Of a stretch of 64,000 nucleotides of DNA, positions 1 to 12,700 are shown one piece after another. The stretch spans positions 49,943,585 through 50,007,584 of the forward strand of contig NC_088170.1 in assembly GCF_028769735.1 (NCBI RefSeq). The letters are read 5' to 3'. The stretch's first letter is position 1; the number at the start of each line of letters is the position of its first letter. The notes under the pieces are model-generated. The model was given only the letters and a program-made list of their open reading frames with translations, had not been told where the DNA came from and made no database searches. Both the position numbers and the translations under genes were made by a program. This DNA comes from Zonotrichia leucophrys gambelii (lineage: Eukaryota; Chordata; Aves; Passeriformes; Passerellidae).

Positions 1-486
1 TGTGTCCAGTTCTGGCCCCTCAGTTTGGGAAGGACATTGAGACTCTCGAGCGCGTCCAGAGGAGGCAACAAGGCTGGAGAGGGGCTGGGAACACAAGCCC
101 CGTGAGGAATGACTGAGGGAGCTGGGGGTGTTAGTCTGGAGAAAAGGAGACTCAGAGGTGCCCTTATCACTGTCTGCAATTCCCTGAAAGGTGGCTGTAG
201 CCAGGGGGGGTTGGTCTCTTTCTCCAGGCAGCAACTGACGGAATGAGAGGACACAGTCTCAAGCAGTGCCAAGGGAAATAAATATAGGTTGGATATTAGG
301 AAAATGTTATTTGCAGAAAGAGTGATAAAGTTCTGGAATGGCCTGCCCGGGGAGGTGGTGGAGTCACCATCCCTGGATGTGTTTTAAAAAAGACTGGATG
401 TGGCACTCATGGTTTAGTTGAGGTGTTAGGGCGTGGGTTGGACTCTATGAGCTTGAGGTGTCTTCCAATCTAGTGATTCTGTGATT
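1..486 (+). mobile_element. CR1 LINE, 3' end, truncated by the window start
   Basis: Typical avian CR1 3' region in sense orientation. It has the block matching the TCTGGAATGGCCTGCCC and GAGGTGGTGGAGTCACC consensus near 330-368, the GGACTCTATGAGCTTGAGGT block, and ends in the short terminal repeat GATTCTGTGATT at 475-486. CR1 elements lack poly-A tails and end in such octamer-like repeats. No intact reading frame remains; it is a dead 5'-truncated copy. Confidence 0.93.
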
Positions 487-2049
487 ACAGTAGTGGAATC
501 CTGAAAAATGTTTCCAATGTGGGAGCAAAAGGCCAACCTATTTTTCTGGTGTTTTTTACTTTCTTTTTAATTGTAGAGTACTATGTTTTTTATAAGAGCC
601 CGTGGCACCTGAAGCAGGAGAGAGCCCTGTCAATGATCTAGCAGTTCCTGTCAGTGAGTAGCACGGCACAGTTTCAAACTGTGCAAAAAGAAGCAGAGTT
701 CATCTGGCTGTGCCAGCCAGCTGCCCACCAAAACAACATAAACCAGTCATTCCTCGTGAGGGACTGGTACATTTGTAAGCTGAGGTACTGAGTGCTCATT
801 TAGCATCTCAAGTACCTCTCAGCATTTCAAAATACATACAGTAAAAGAAAGAAAAATATAAATAGGAGGCTATATACCATAAATACAATATAAAACCATG
901 AGACTTAAAAATTTACATTTTGAGTTTGGTTATTGTGTTTTGAGGCTGTTGACCATTTGCTATTTTAAATAAGATTACTTGTAGAAGTATAAGGTAAGAA
1001 ACCTCCTTTAAAGGAAAGTATTTGAAATTGCTCATGTGGTTGTGTGACATCAGGGGCTAGAGGAAGAGTTTAAATACTAGCCAAATCTTGGAGATCTGGC
1101 AGTGTCCTCACTCCCACACCTGATACAACCATAGGAGATTTCAGTTCGTTTTATTTCAGTGTCAGATTTTGCATTGGCTGAATTCTGAGAGTATTCTCAG
1201 GCTCATCTGCCCATTACTCATTAATCCTCTCCATGTCCACCTCTCATATTCTCGTATAAGTGTTTGGCCTCTCTGTCAGCCCCATTTCTCATTACATGCA
1301 CATTTTGCTAAAGAAACAGGCAGTTACATGGTAGTTTACTCATGTAAAATTACTCCAGCAGCTTTCTCAGGGTTCTGTTTGACTGGTTTCTGCACTCCTT
1401 TTAAAGCATAATTCTTATATACCTGGTGTAATTCTTTTCCCCTGTTTGTTCCTCCTCCTTTATTTGGCATGAAGAAAAAGGGATTTCTGTTTTGTTTAGT
1501 GCTTTCTCTGTATAGTAAAAAATTAGGCAAACATAAATCAATATGCATTAGAACTAAGCAAACGTTGGTTAAAAATGTAAATTACTGATTTTGTTTCTCT
1601 TTGAGTTTTATTTTCTGTGCTGTTGCCTAATCATCTTCAAAAGTTTATGTTTTGGTATGTCTTTATGAGAGACAGAAAAGTTTCTGTATTTAGAAGTTAT
1701 GTATGTATTTGACCAGTGTCAAGACAGAATTACATTCAACAGAATTCATTCAGGAATACTTAGACTAGAAATTATTCTTTTAATCCATTAGTGAAAAATA
1801 CCTCCATGAAAAATTACTGAGGATTATGCAAAGATATCCTTTAATCTGATTCTTTTTCAGTATTTTCTGGTTTTTGCTATCCACAGTGGGATTTGTAATG
1901 CATGAATCAGCAGACAAAGTACGTTTCCATGTGGCAGTGGTCATCTCTGTCTGTATGGGAAGTTCCAAACTTTTTGTGTGAGTGGCAAGACTGTAACACA
2001 AAATCTTCTAACGATTTATCTGAGCAGTGTCTGTCCTCATGATAACAGG
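487..2049. other. Unique intronic sequence, no feature seen
   Basis: AT-rich sequence without recognisable exons, RNA genes or interspersed repeats. The short ORFs here (80 aa or less) have no recognisable domain and look random. Confidence 0.6.
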
Positions 2050-2262
2050 GTTTAGATTAGATATTATAAAAAATGTCTTCACTGAAAGGGTGGTCAAGCA
2101 TTGAAACAGGCTGCCCAGGGTAGTGGTGGAGTCACTGTCCCTGGAAGTGTTGAAAAAAAATATGTGGAGGTGGCACTAGGGGATGTGATAAAGTGATGGA
2201 CTTCATGGCTGGACTTGATCAGCTTAGAGGTCTTTTCCAGCCTTAAGGATTCTGTGATTATG
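2050..2262 (+). mobile_element. CR1 LINE 3'-end fragment
   Basis: About 210 bp matching the last part of CR1 in sense orientation: TTAGATTAGATATTATAAA at the left, AGGCTGCCCAGGGTAGTGG in the middle, then TTTTCCAGCCTTAAGGATT and a terminal TCTGTGATTATGTGA. It is 5'-truncated and diverged, with no coding capacity. Confidence 0.9.
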
Positions 2263-5200
2263 TGAAAAATGACAGCAGGAACAGATATGCCCTATTGTTA
2301 GGAATATGTGTGAGTCTTACATGACCTGATTAGCTTTTGCAACTATATGTTTGCTGTAGAAAAAGAGATTCAGCATGGTAAAACATATTGCAAGTGCACT
2401 TTAGAGCAGATTAAAAACATCCTTATTGCCCTGCTGAACGGAAGAAGACAGATTCAGCTAAATCTGCTGAAGGTAATAAGACAGTGATGAGAAGAATTAG
2501 TTCCAGGTTATGTGTAGTCAAGTGAAATACAGGAAAATGTATACGGAGCAACCAGAAAATCAAGTCCTGTTTTTGGTGAATAAGGTAATATGAGGTAATC
2601 AGCTTTTTCTAATATGATCTACGTGTTCTATCACAATTGCAAAGAGTTCATTTGAACAAAACTGTAATACAGGTTTTCATGGTTTGCTTCATTAGTTAAA
2701 TAATTCCTTGGATGGGCAAGAGCTTTTCAAAACACATGTAACCCTGAAATCTGTTGTTCACTTGAAAGAAACAGGAAATTCAACCTACTCTGAGTATGAT
2801 TATATCAAAGAGGTTTCATCATCTTGCAGGAGAACTCAAAATGCTGGGTGTGCATAGACTGGGGCTTATAGCAGCCAGCATGCCCTTTACTGGGATATGC
2901 CAGCTTGGCTGGTAAAATAAAGATCAGTGTAGATAGCAAAATGTGAAAAGAATAACTAACTGGGATATGCCTCTCAGGGACACATATTGGGAATAATTAT
3001 GCTGACCCATCTTGTTTAGCTGGCTAGATACATGGAATTCTCAACTGTTGATCTTACTACCCCTAAACCACTATATGATGCTGATACTGGACACTTTCCA
3101 TCATCATCTAATAATACAATATTTGCCAAAGAAACAGGAGATGGCAATCCTAAACACTTCCCACATACTGGGATTTGAACCACAGCTGTGGAGGGCAATA
3201 TGATCCACAGTATGACAGAGCACAGCAGCTGGGGATGGCCAACACTGCTGATGTGTACCAGGCTGAAGGTGAGAATTGTAGAAGAGTTTGAAAGCGAAAA
3301 CCTAACTATTCAGTATGGGTGGGATAAGGTGGTTCAGTGTAGCATTTCCAGGTGCTAGACTAGATCTTTGCCCTCTTTTCTTCACTGCTGCCCTGCTCCA
3401 GAGCAGCAGCTGCCGCTGTGTGTGAGCAGCAAATCCCTGGTCTCTTCCTTCTGCTGTGGCTCCCTACCATCTTCCCCTCTACACCCCCACAGCACGGTCA
3501 CTCTGTGGCTGCAGTAGGGATCTCTCTATGGAATGGACACCACAGATGTGCATTTGGCAGCCTGTACTGCTGGAAGGGCTGCTCTGTGATGGGCAGTGGG
3601 CAAGAAAGTACATTCTGTAGCTTGGTTCAAAGACTTGGGTCAGCATTTGGCCCATGCTGGGTTGTGTCTGTCATAAAAGTAGTGATACATGGAATTCCAG
3701 ACCCTGTCTCTTATCTAGCTGCTATCCAGTGTAAAACCAGCAGGATTTCTATTGTCTCCTGTAGTTTTGAAACCTGATGAAGAATGCTGCTGTTATCTCC
3801 TGGTCAGGTGCTCAGTCTGGTACTTATCTAGGTCTTCTGGGTATCTCTGAATAGTCACCTGCTTACCCTGCACCCATGAATTCTCTGCATCTTTCAGTCT
3901 TGGACCAGGTGCTGATTTGGTTGTGTTGCAGAAGGTGAACCAGTTAGACACAAAAGTGCATTGTAACTCTCCCAGAAAAGTGTGTAGCTGTATCATTAGT
4001 CTGTGTAAGAACCATATGGGTTTGCATCACCACTGTTGGAATAACAGGAGGTTTTTCTGCCACAGGCAGGTATGGCAGCTGAATGAGCAACTGTGCAGTG
4101 CCCTGGAAGAAAATACAGCATGTGCTCCTTTTTGTAGCAAATCAGGTGCTTTAGATGGCATAGAGACAACAGATGCATTTCCCCAGTGAGTCACTGAGTT
4201 TCCCTAAAGCCCTGCATCTCCAAGGCTTTCAGCTGAGGTGAAGCATGTTATGCTGCTCCCTGTACAGTCAAAACCTTAAAGGCTTAGTCAAACCTATAAT
4301 TAATTAATGCTTGTGTTAGGCTTAGAAGATATCTCACTAGATGAGCACTAAGTCTGTTGCTAATGATTTTAAATCTATGAAGCAACTTCCTAAAACCCTT
4401 TGAAATTGGCAATTATAATGTTCTGTCTTACATGGGAAAGCTTTGATCACTCCAGAGCAGGAAATAAATGCATGACTTAAACTGGAGAGATTCAGTGACA
4501 GAACAGCAGCAAACTGTGAAATACAGTGGCATGGCAGAGAGCCAGAAGAAGATTTGCTGTTGCTCCTTCCAAAACTCAATTTCAATCATTTCAGTATTTC
4601 TGTGTTGCATAAATGACTGTGAAAGTCCTAGGAGGTCTGCAGTTGCATGTGCTTAGAGTCTGAAGATAAAACTTAATTGAAGAATTTTTGCTTTCATGTC
4701 TTGTTCATTTTTTTTAAATTCCTATGCGATTACAAGGCTACATTCTGACACAGCTCTAGAAGTGAACCAAATTAAAATCTCACTTGTTCTGTCACAGGTG
4801 CTTAAATGTGATTTTTAAAAAAAGGTGTTAAATATGTGTGAAAGCCTGTTGTTTTCTGTTCAACAGTAGGAATAATTTGCAGAGAAACTAACTAAACTAA
4901 CTAGCTCCAGTCTAGAAGCTTCATTTTTGCTGTGGTGTTTTCTGAGAGCAAAACATGTGAAGCTATCTTCTGTGCTTGACTAATGCTTGTTGTGGCTTTA
5001 GCAATGCCATCCACCAAACTATTTTCCTAACTTTTTCAATCTTTAATGAAATCATTAAAATTAAGCAGGTTCTTAGGTATAAAACAGTCTGTAAACTTTT
5101 TACTCTTCCTCAAATAACTCAGTTATTAATGTGTAGAAGAGAGAAAATAAGAATATTTTAAGAAAATAAAAATGCATTCTAAAAAGACTGCTTTTAAGGA

Positions 5201-7697
5201 TGTATGGGGTCTTTTTAAGCTACTGTACTTCTGCCACCTGCATATAATAAGCACCTGTTGGAGGCATCTTAAGAAACATTTTACTTACTATGATTAATTG
5301 CATAATAAATCCTCCCTAGTGGCTGTTTGATTAAGTGAAAAATACTGCAAGTTTCTTCTTGAAAGAGCAAATATTATTGTAATGGAATATAAATTTACTT
5401 CCAAGTAGAATGAGGATCAAAAGGTCTCTCTCTCTAATTGTTCATAAGCTTTCCACTGAGGGATTAAATGTCAGCACTCTGCCTATTGATGCAGTATTAG
5501 TACACTTCAGAAATTTTACAAAGATTTGGGAAATTTATAACTGGTTATTGGAAATACAGCCATTTAAAATACACTATGTATTTATTTTGTGGCATGCAAT
5601 ATATTTATTTCATTGCATGCACAGATGAATCCTTTAACTGGGCTTTTATTTGTGTTGGATATTTATTTAAAAAATGAGATCTCAGGTTAAACTGACATGT
5701 GGAGATGCTGTATAATCAGGGAATTGCTACCATTTATTATTTATGTATTGACAGCATTTACATGCATCTGTCAGTGACCAGGGTTTCGTTGCATAAGGCA
5801 CCATGTGAACATAGAGCAGTAGTATGACTGCTCTAAGGAATTTAGAAATAAAATAGCTTACAGAAAGAGAAGCTGAGAGGACAAAGAAAATGGGTGTTAC
5901 TGCGAAGAAAAAGTCCTATATTAGTACAAAAAGCAGTTGAGTTGGCAAAGCAACAATTTGCCATCTTTTCTAGCTGTTCCTGTGCGTACCAGTTTTCAAA
6001 GAGGTGTTGAAGGGGTCTCTCTCAGTTGCCCATCTCTAAGGTAGAGGTAGTAATGCTCAAAGGTATCTTGGGTGAACCATGAGTATGTTCACATTTCTGA
6101 AACTCTTTCAAGAGTAAAAAGGTTGGCTTGAAGTCCCAGGTGACAGGGCAGTGTCCCACTGTGAGGAGGCTGTGCAGGGAGCCTCTGCAGCCTCTGAGCA
6201 CCAAGGCGCGTGTGGAGGCTGCTCCCTTTGCAGGTCCCTGGTGTCCCTCCCATGCTGTGTCAGCCCCAGGCAGCACTTTGAGGTCAGGAGAAGCATTCAC
6301 CTGGAGACCTGCTGTATCCTGATGGTTCAGTAGGAAGCTGAAAATCATGAGACCTTGGAACTGAACCTGGCAGTGTCAACTCAAGCATGTCATTTTACCT
6401 TCTTTGCTTGTTTGCCTTCTGCAAAGCTGAGATGGTAAAAGATGAGATGATAAAAGCTGAGATCCTTTCTGACATTGGTTCAGGAACAAAATACGGCATA
6501 TATACATGGTGCAGACATAGTACAGTGTGCACATGGGCATGGGAGCAGCTGAGGTGTGCTGCTTTGGGTGAGAAAGGGAGCACTTTCAGCCTGTGCACAG
6601 CCTTCCTAATGGGGTGTGACTTCACTTAGGGGAGACTGCATGGACATTTAAACCTGAAAACGTGAGTCAAAAAGGCTGATCTGAACATTTATCTTGTGGT
6701 GAATTGTCTCTGATCATAATCCTAAATGGGGGTTCTCACCCTGTGTGACCTGCTGCTACCCAGAAATTATGGGTTGCAATAAGATCTCATTCTTCATGGT
6801 CCCTGAATGTCAGCATGGAGAAATGTGGGAATATCAGGTAAGCATTTGCTGTGTAAAACAAAGCTCTAACATCTCACAAAAGGGACAATTATACTGAATG
6901 CGGATGCCCCTGATGTTATTTTATCTAATTGCTGTGTTCATATGAAGCATGGTAGTACACTGAAGCACACTGAAAGTTTGATTTTCCTCATGTGTAGCAG
7001 TCAGTAAAGCTTGGGTCCATGTGTCATGTTTGATGATAATAAAAATAATGATGCTCTTTAACCTATGTGATTTTTCTTCATGTATCATTCTCCATGCTAC
7101 AAAGGTAGCATGTGAGCACAGGCAGAGAGAAGGATGGTGGCTGTTGGCAGCTGTTTTCCATTAGCTGCCACTTCAGTTCCACAAGGTCTTGCAACCCCCA
7201 TTTTCTAGGTGGTCCCTGGTGCTAAATGAATGGGTACAGCTTTTCACTCTTATGCCCTCCATACTGCCTCCTCATGGGTCACCCTGCCTGCCTCTGTGTT
7301 TGCTGCCAGTTGCCACACTGCAGTGTCCTGACACGTTCCTGTCTGCAGTTCTGGCTTCAGGGAGGTGATGCTCTGTACCTGTTTGTTACTTGTACTTCAG
7401 AAATAAATGTTGCCATCTAAGTTGTTACCATAAGGCCACCTACTGACATGGACAGATGTTTTAAATTGCGCAGGGGCAGTGGATAAAATATAACATTTCT
7501 TTGTATTCTCTCTACAAAAATAGCATATGTTAAAAAAATTAATTGAAGGACCATTCCAGATTTCTGATGTCTTCTGGCAAATGATATCTTGTGAGGGCAA
7601 AAACAGTAAGAAAAGTGGTGGGTCCCATTAATAAGAGGAAGAGACTTAATGGTAGTTTGCAGAATCTTTAGTCTTTTCCAGTTTGTAGAAATCCCAG
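2263..7697. other. Unique intronic sequence
   Basis: No exon, RNA gene or known repeat recognised. A 13-bp phrase ACTGGGATATGCC occurs at 2889-2901 and again at 2959-2971, exactly 70 bp apart. A GC-richer patch lies at about 6120-6320 without a recognisable gene. ORFs are all short and low in plausibility. Confidence 0.55.
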
Positions 7698-7845
7698 AGA
7701 GATTGAGAAAGTAAATGAAAGAAATGCATGGCAAAGGGAAAAAAAAAAAAAAAAAGAAAGGGAAAGGGAGAATCAGGAAGAAGGCAGTGAAGAAGAGAGG
7801 GCGAAAAGGAGGAGGAGCAGTGATGGGTTTAGGGAAGGAAGAGAC
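7698..7845. repeat. Purine-rich low-complexity tract with an A18 run
   Basis: Almost entirely A and G on the + strand, with a run of 18 A at about 7739-7756, followed by GAAAGGGAAAGGGAG and GGAGGAGGAG segments. It encodes the F- and P-rich stretch of a 171-codon minus-strand ORF, which is therefore an artefact. Confidence 0.8.
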
Positions 7846-9194
7846 ACCACCCCCTGCCCTCTTACCTGCACTTCCACACTGCCTTGGCCTTTGAGGTTGG
7901 CCTTCAGCCCCTCCTCTCTTCTCCCTCCTCACAGGGAACCATATGCACTCCCATTCCCCTCCTTCTCTTTCCAGCCCCGCATCTGGATGTGAACCAGATT
8001 CCCTCCAGAAAATCCTACTCTTCTAGAACAGTTCTTGTCTGAGGGTAGGAGGTAATATTGCAAAGCAGATTCTGGGTAATTGCCACTCACTACCTGTGGC
8101 AAGCATCCATATCTGAGAGTATCATATAAATTCTACTTGTGCTACATACTGTGTCAATGCAGCTCAAGTTCTGTGGATTTACTGGCAATATTACAAGTAA
8201 ATTATTGAAATAGTTGTTAAACAGTGAGTGTTAGTACTGTTCAGGCTGTAATGACCACTGTAATCTAAAAACTTCAAAGGAGCTTTATTGCTTTATTGTT
8301 TTCAAATAGAAATGTGTGTTCTTGGGCTGAAAGGTAATTTGGTTGGAGTAATACATTTCATTTATAATGAATACATCCTAAACTAATGCTGCCTCCTTGA
8401 ACATTATGTAAACCCAGGATTTGAGGGTAAAACTCACTTCCTAAGGATGGCACATTGCTGCCTCTATGAACAGGACATTGGTGTGCATTACAGATTAAAC
8501 AGGGAATACTGGTTTTCACCAAAATGTATAGACCTTTGGTAGTAAATCTTTGTGAAGAAACATTTGAAGGAGACTTAAAAGCCTTGGATTTGTAAGGACC
8601 ATGTTGGGAAGGGTTTTAGCATGCAACAGGGAACAGACAGGCTGGCATCGCAGTAAGTTCTGTAAGTTTTAAATTTTTTTCAGGGAAACAATATTTAGAA
8701 ATAAGTTTCAGCTAAATCACACAATTATTTTAATTGGAGAAAACAGCTCTAAATTCTTTTTGATGCAATAACTGTAATGAGTACTATTTTAAGAATCCAC
8801 CCAAGGCTCTAGTCATGAAAGAACATGTGCTTGACTGGGTTGCATTCACTCTGTAAAATAAAACTGATGTTCTACTTGCAGCTCTAAAGAGAAAATCTCC
8901 ATTTGTTTTCCTCCATGCCAGAATTCCATGATGGCTCTGATGAGTATCCTAGTTTTCCATGGGAAAAAAATCAAAAGAGAAAAAAGCTGTAATTACCTAT
9001 GGAAAACCAAAATTAACTAAAGAAAGAAATTGTCAGGAGAAAAGGCATACTAGTGAAAATCTTGATTAAAAAAAATTCTTCTGCTCAGTTCTAAAGTGCG
9101 TTCATAGCATTTTATGAATGCTGTGTTAGGTGATAATATTTTCTGATGTACCTTGTACAACAAATAAGTTTCTAAGAACAGGGCAATATTGGGG
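7846..9194. other. Unique intronic sequence, no feature seen
   Basis: AT-rich with no recognisable exon, RNA gene or repeat. Confidence 0.55.
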
Positions 9195-9771
9195 TGCTGT
9201 GGTTTAACCCCAGCCAGCACTAAGCCCCAGGCAGACACTTGCTCACTCCCCCATCAGCAGAATCATGGAGAGAATCAGAAGGACACAAGTGAGAAAGGTC
9301 GTGGGTTGTGATAAAGAGAGACTGATAAGGAAAGCAAAAGCCCTACTCACAAGCGAGGTTAAAAATGGAATTTTTCCCACCTTTCCCATGGGCAGGCAAA
9401 TGTTCAGCCATTCCCAGAAGAGCAGGGCTCTGTCCTACATAATGGTAACTTGGGAAAACAAATGCCATCACTCCAAACATTCCTCCCTTCTTTCTTCTCC
9501 CCTCCACTTGGTATACTGAGCATGGTGTCATAGGGTCTGGAACATCCCTTTGGTCAGCTGGGATCACCTGCTCTGACTGTGTCTGCTCCCAACTTCCTTA
9601 CAAGCCTGGCAGTACAAATAGCAGAAAAGGCCATAGCTCTGTGCAAGCCCTGTCCAGCAACAACAAAAACACCTCTGTGTTATCAATCTTGTGTTAAGCG
9701 CGAATCCAAAACACAGCCCCATACCAGCCACTGTGAAAAAAATTAGCTCTACCCCAGCCAAAACCAAGACA
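9195..9771 (-). mobile_element. ERVL-type solo LTR, minus strand (577 bp)
   Basis: On the minus strand it starts TGTCTTGGTTTTGGCTGGGG (at 9771) and ends in GGGGTTAAACCACAGCA (at 9195). This is the TG...CA structure and start motif of the abundant avian ERVL-class LTR family. Internal blocks agree too, such as the minus-strand GTTGATAACAC-like and CTTTATC..CAACCCACGA-like segments. Flanks TGGGG (9190-9194) and TAGGG (9772-9776) differ at one of five positions and may be an eroded target duplication. No internal retroviral sequence adjoins it, so it is a solo LTR left by recombination. Confidence 0.85.
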
Positions 9772-12700
9772 TAGGGTAAGAACTGGTATCCAAGAGCTAC
9801 TCCTGCATTTAAGTGACTTGCATGCTTAGAAAGAAATTAGAAAAAAGTTAACGGCTGCAAGTTACCATATAGCAAGCTAAATTTTAAGAGGATTGATTCC
9901 AATTACACATGATCATCTTCTTTCTTTGATGTAGAAAAATAGCCAAAACACAGCCAAAATGTGATGTAGTCAGTGTTTGCATGAGAATGACCTCTTGAGC
10001 ATACCCCAATGTAGCCTCTCAAGAACCGTAAACATAGTAGATATTGAGATACCAATAAAATAAAAAAAACCTTTTTCCTACAGTTACATTCTGTTATTAC
10101 TTTTCCTTTGAGTGCAAATATGGAGTTCATAAGAAACCATACGCATTTGAGTGAACTAATAAAATTTGATCCTAATATAAATGTATAGTATATTGCCTGT
10201 ATAAGAGCAGTAAGCCCATTGTTTTGGCAATAAGCCAGGCACTGCTGGATAAATTCAAATGCAACCCTTTCATCACTGCTTGATTTAGCAATTAGGTGAC
10301 ATCAAACTAGGAAACACGCACTAGGCAGAGTACAAAATGTGATTTCTCCATATTAATACTCTAAATTCTTTTGTTGCATATCTATATAGGAGGCAGGATT
10401 AATACTGATAGGATTTCCTCTATTACAAAAAGAAAAGAAAAAAAACCCTGGTCATGTTAAAGTGTTATTTTGCTGTTGCATTCCGCATAGATAAGATATT
10501 CCTTCAGCCTTAGTACAATTATGACAAAATTAATAATGACAAGCCTTGAGAAAATAAGTATGTGACAATTAATAAAAAAGTGAGTTAAATATGAGGGTTA
10601 GATGATGATGACAGGGCTCAGCCTATAAATCACCAGTGTAAGAGAAGTATGCTGAGAAAAGACAACCATAAAGGCAAATTACAAAATCTAAATGAGACCC
10701 TGGGGACTAGGAAGATAATGATGTAAATTTAATCTGAGATGTGGGCTAAGGCACAAATGTATAGGTGAAAAGCGAGGCTTCGATTTGATACAAGAGAAAG
10801 GAATTATTTGAGAAATCATCTATGAGTTATATGTGACCTCAGAGAACAATTCATCCATCATTCAGTTAACTGCTGACAGCTTGCTTTCCCTGGGGAGTTA
10901 ATTTGATGGCAACTGCCTGCCCTCAGCTGTCATTTTTATGGGAGCTGAGAAGCTTATTCCTACCACCATCAGACTTTTGGCACTCACCTGACACCCAGCA
11001 CGCACAGAGATGGGTGACTGCCACTCTGGGGCAGAGAGGCCACCAAGAGTGACCAGAGGAATCAATGTGGCCATTCAGGACGCGCTCCCAGGACGGCCCA
11101 GGGAGGGCATCTGAGTGCTCTGACAGCTGGGCCATCCCGCAGCCCCTGCCAGCGTTGGTTTGTCTGTGGCACAGCAGCACCTGAAGGTGTGGAGCCCCTG
11201 CACCAGGCTGGCCTTTGTGTGGCAGGTGCATGGGAACAGCTTATAAAGTATATATAATTAAACACTAGGAATCTGGAAATAGGTGTATATGAAGTAAAAG
11301 ATGGTAGGAGGGTTAGATGGACAGCTTAAACTTCCAAGCTGCAAAATACAGCAAAACTAACAGGAAAAATTAGGAATGAAAGGAAGAGAAGAAGAAAATG
11401 AACTAGAAGACAGCAGAATGAACTTTATTCTGATTTGTCAAAGAACTTCTTTTAGAAGACTTCTGGGGTTTTTTTTTTTACAAAAGCTCTGGGGGTTTTT
11501 TATATTTTAAGCTTCACATACATGCTATAGTTCTGATTCCATTTTTTCTGGAAAGAGAGATGAAACACTCGTGTCCCCTCATGAAAAGGTATGATGATTT
11601 TGTTTTGATCTTCAGTTCAGAAGTAAGTTTTATCAATGAAGAAATAAAAATGAGCAGATACACACTTTCTGGTCTTCTGCATATTGGAATCAAAAGTGAA
11701 TTGGTTCAGGTATTTATAGAAAGCCACAATCCTTTGATAGTACTTCAGTCGCCTAAGAAAGCCAAGATACATATATGTAAAATTTGGAATTTACAGTAGA
11801 AGGCTAGACCTTATTTAGTTTTTTTCTTTCTAATCTCGGCTGTAAGATGTGTTTGATTGATGCTGTGATGGGCCCTTTCCCCTGTTGTGGTTCAGAGTAC
11901 AAGAAAAGGGAGAGTTAATGCTGATCCATATACTCTAACCATTCAAGGACCAAAGATGCTCCTTTGGGATGAGGATTAGAACTTCTTTTTAAGGCAGACT
12001 TTGATACAGTTATCTATTTCTTGTTGAATTCAGTTACCTATAATATGTGCCTCCTGAGAACTTTAAGGCTCTTCTTGCACAGGTTTTATGTAGCCAGCAC
12101 ATCCCCAAGAGATGTTCCTTACTTTTCTAAAGAGAGTGTTTGCTTCCTGCTTCTTCCTTATGCCAGTTCTCTTGGAGTGGGTGGTGGGTGGGGGAAATTT
12201 AATTACTCATTTTCTTTTCTTATTTTGCTTTGGTATACTTATGCAGCAGCCTGTGCTTTGGAAAGGGACAGTACTCTTCATCACAAATTATATATAACTT
12301 CAACTAATCAACATTTGCTTGGAAAATTTGCATTTCCTATAAATGAAACCATATATAACTTATATAATTCTTTTTTACATAAAAGCTATTTTTTTAATGG
12401 AAAGACTCACTCTGATGTAAATCCCTTGAAGCTGATGGTAAAACTGAAGTTATAAGTTAATGATACATAGTACCAGAGAATATTGTGTGAAGTAGGATAT
12501 ACGAAATTTATTTGTTATTAGTGAAATGGTATTTATGAAAAAAGATCATCTTTTTCAGATGAGTGTTAAGATACTTGATTTCTTTCCAGATTAATTTTCA
12601 GAGTGGAATTTAAGGTACAACTTCAAGATTACTACTGAAGCCCTAGACAGGTGTTACTACATATATATGCATGCATGATTATTGATGTCAGTTTAAGAAT

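Noticed and set aside
5410..5628. ORF starting MRIKRS, considered as PTPRZ1 exon 1
   Set aside because: The first residues resemble a basic signal-peptide start, but no hydrophobic core with a phase-1 GT donor follows at the right distance, and there is no promoter-like CpG context.
7417..7932. 171-codon minus-strand ORF, the longest in the window
   Set aside because: Its F- and P-rich centre is the translation of the A18 and purine-rich tract; no domain, no splice context, no relation to known proteins.
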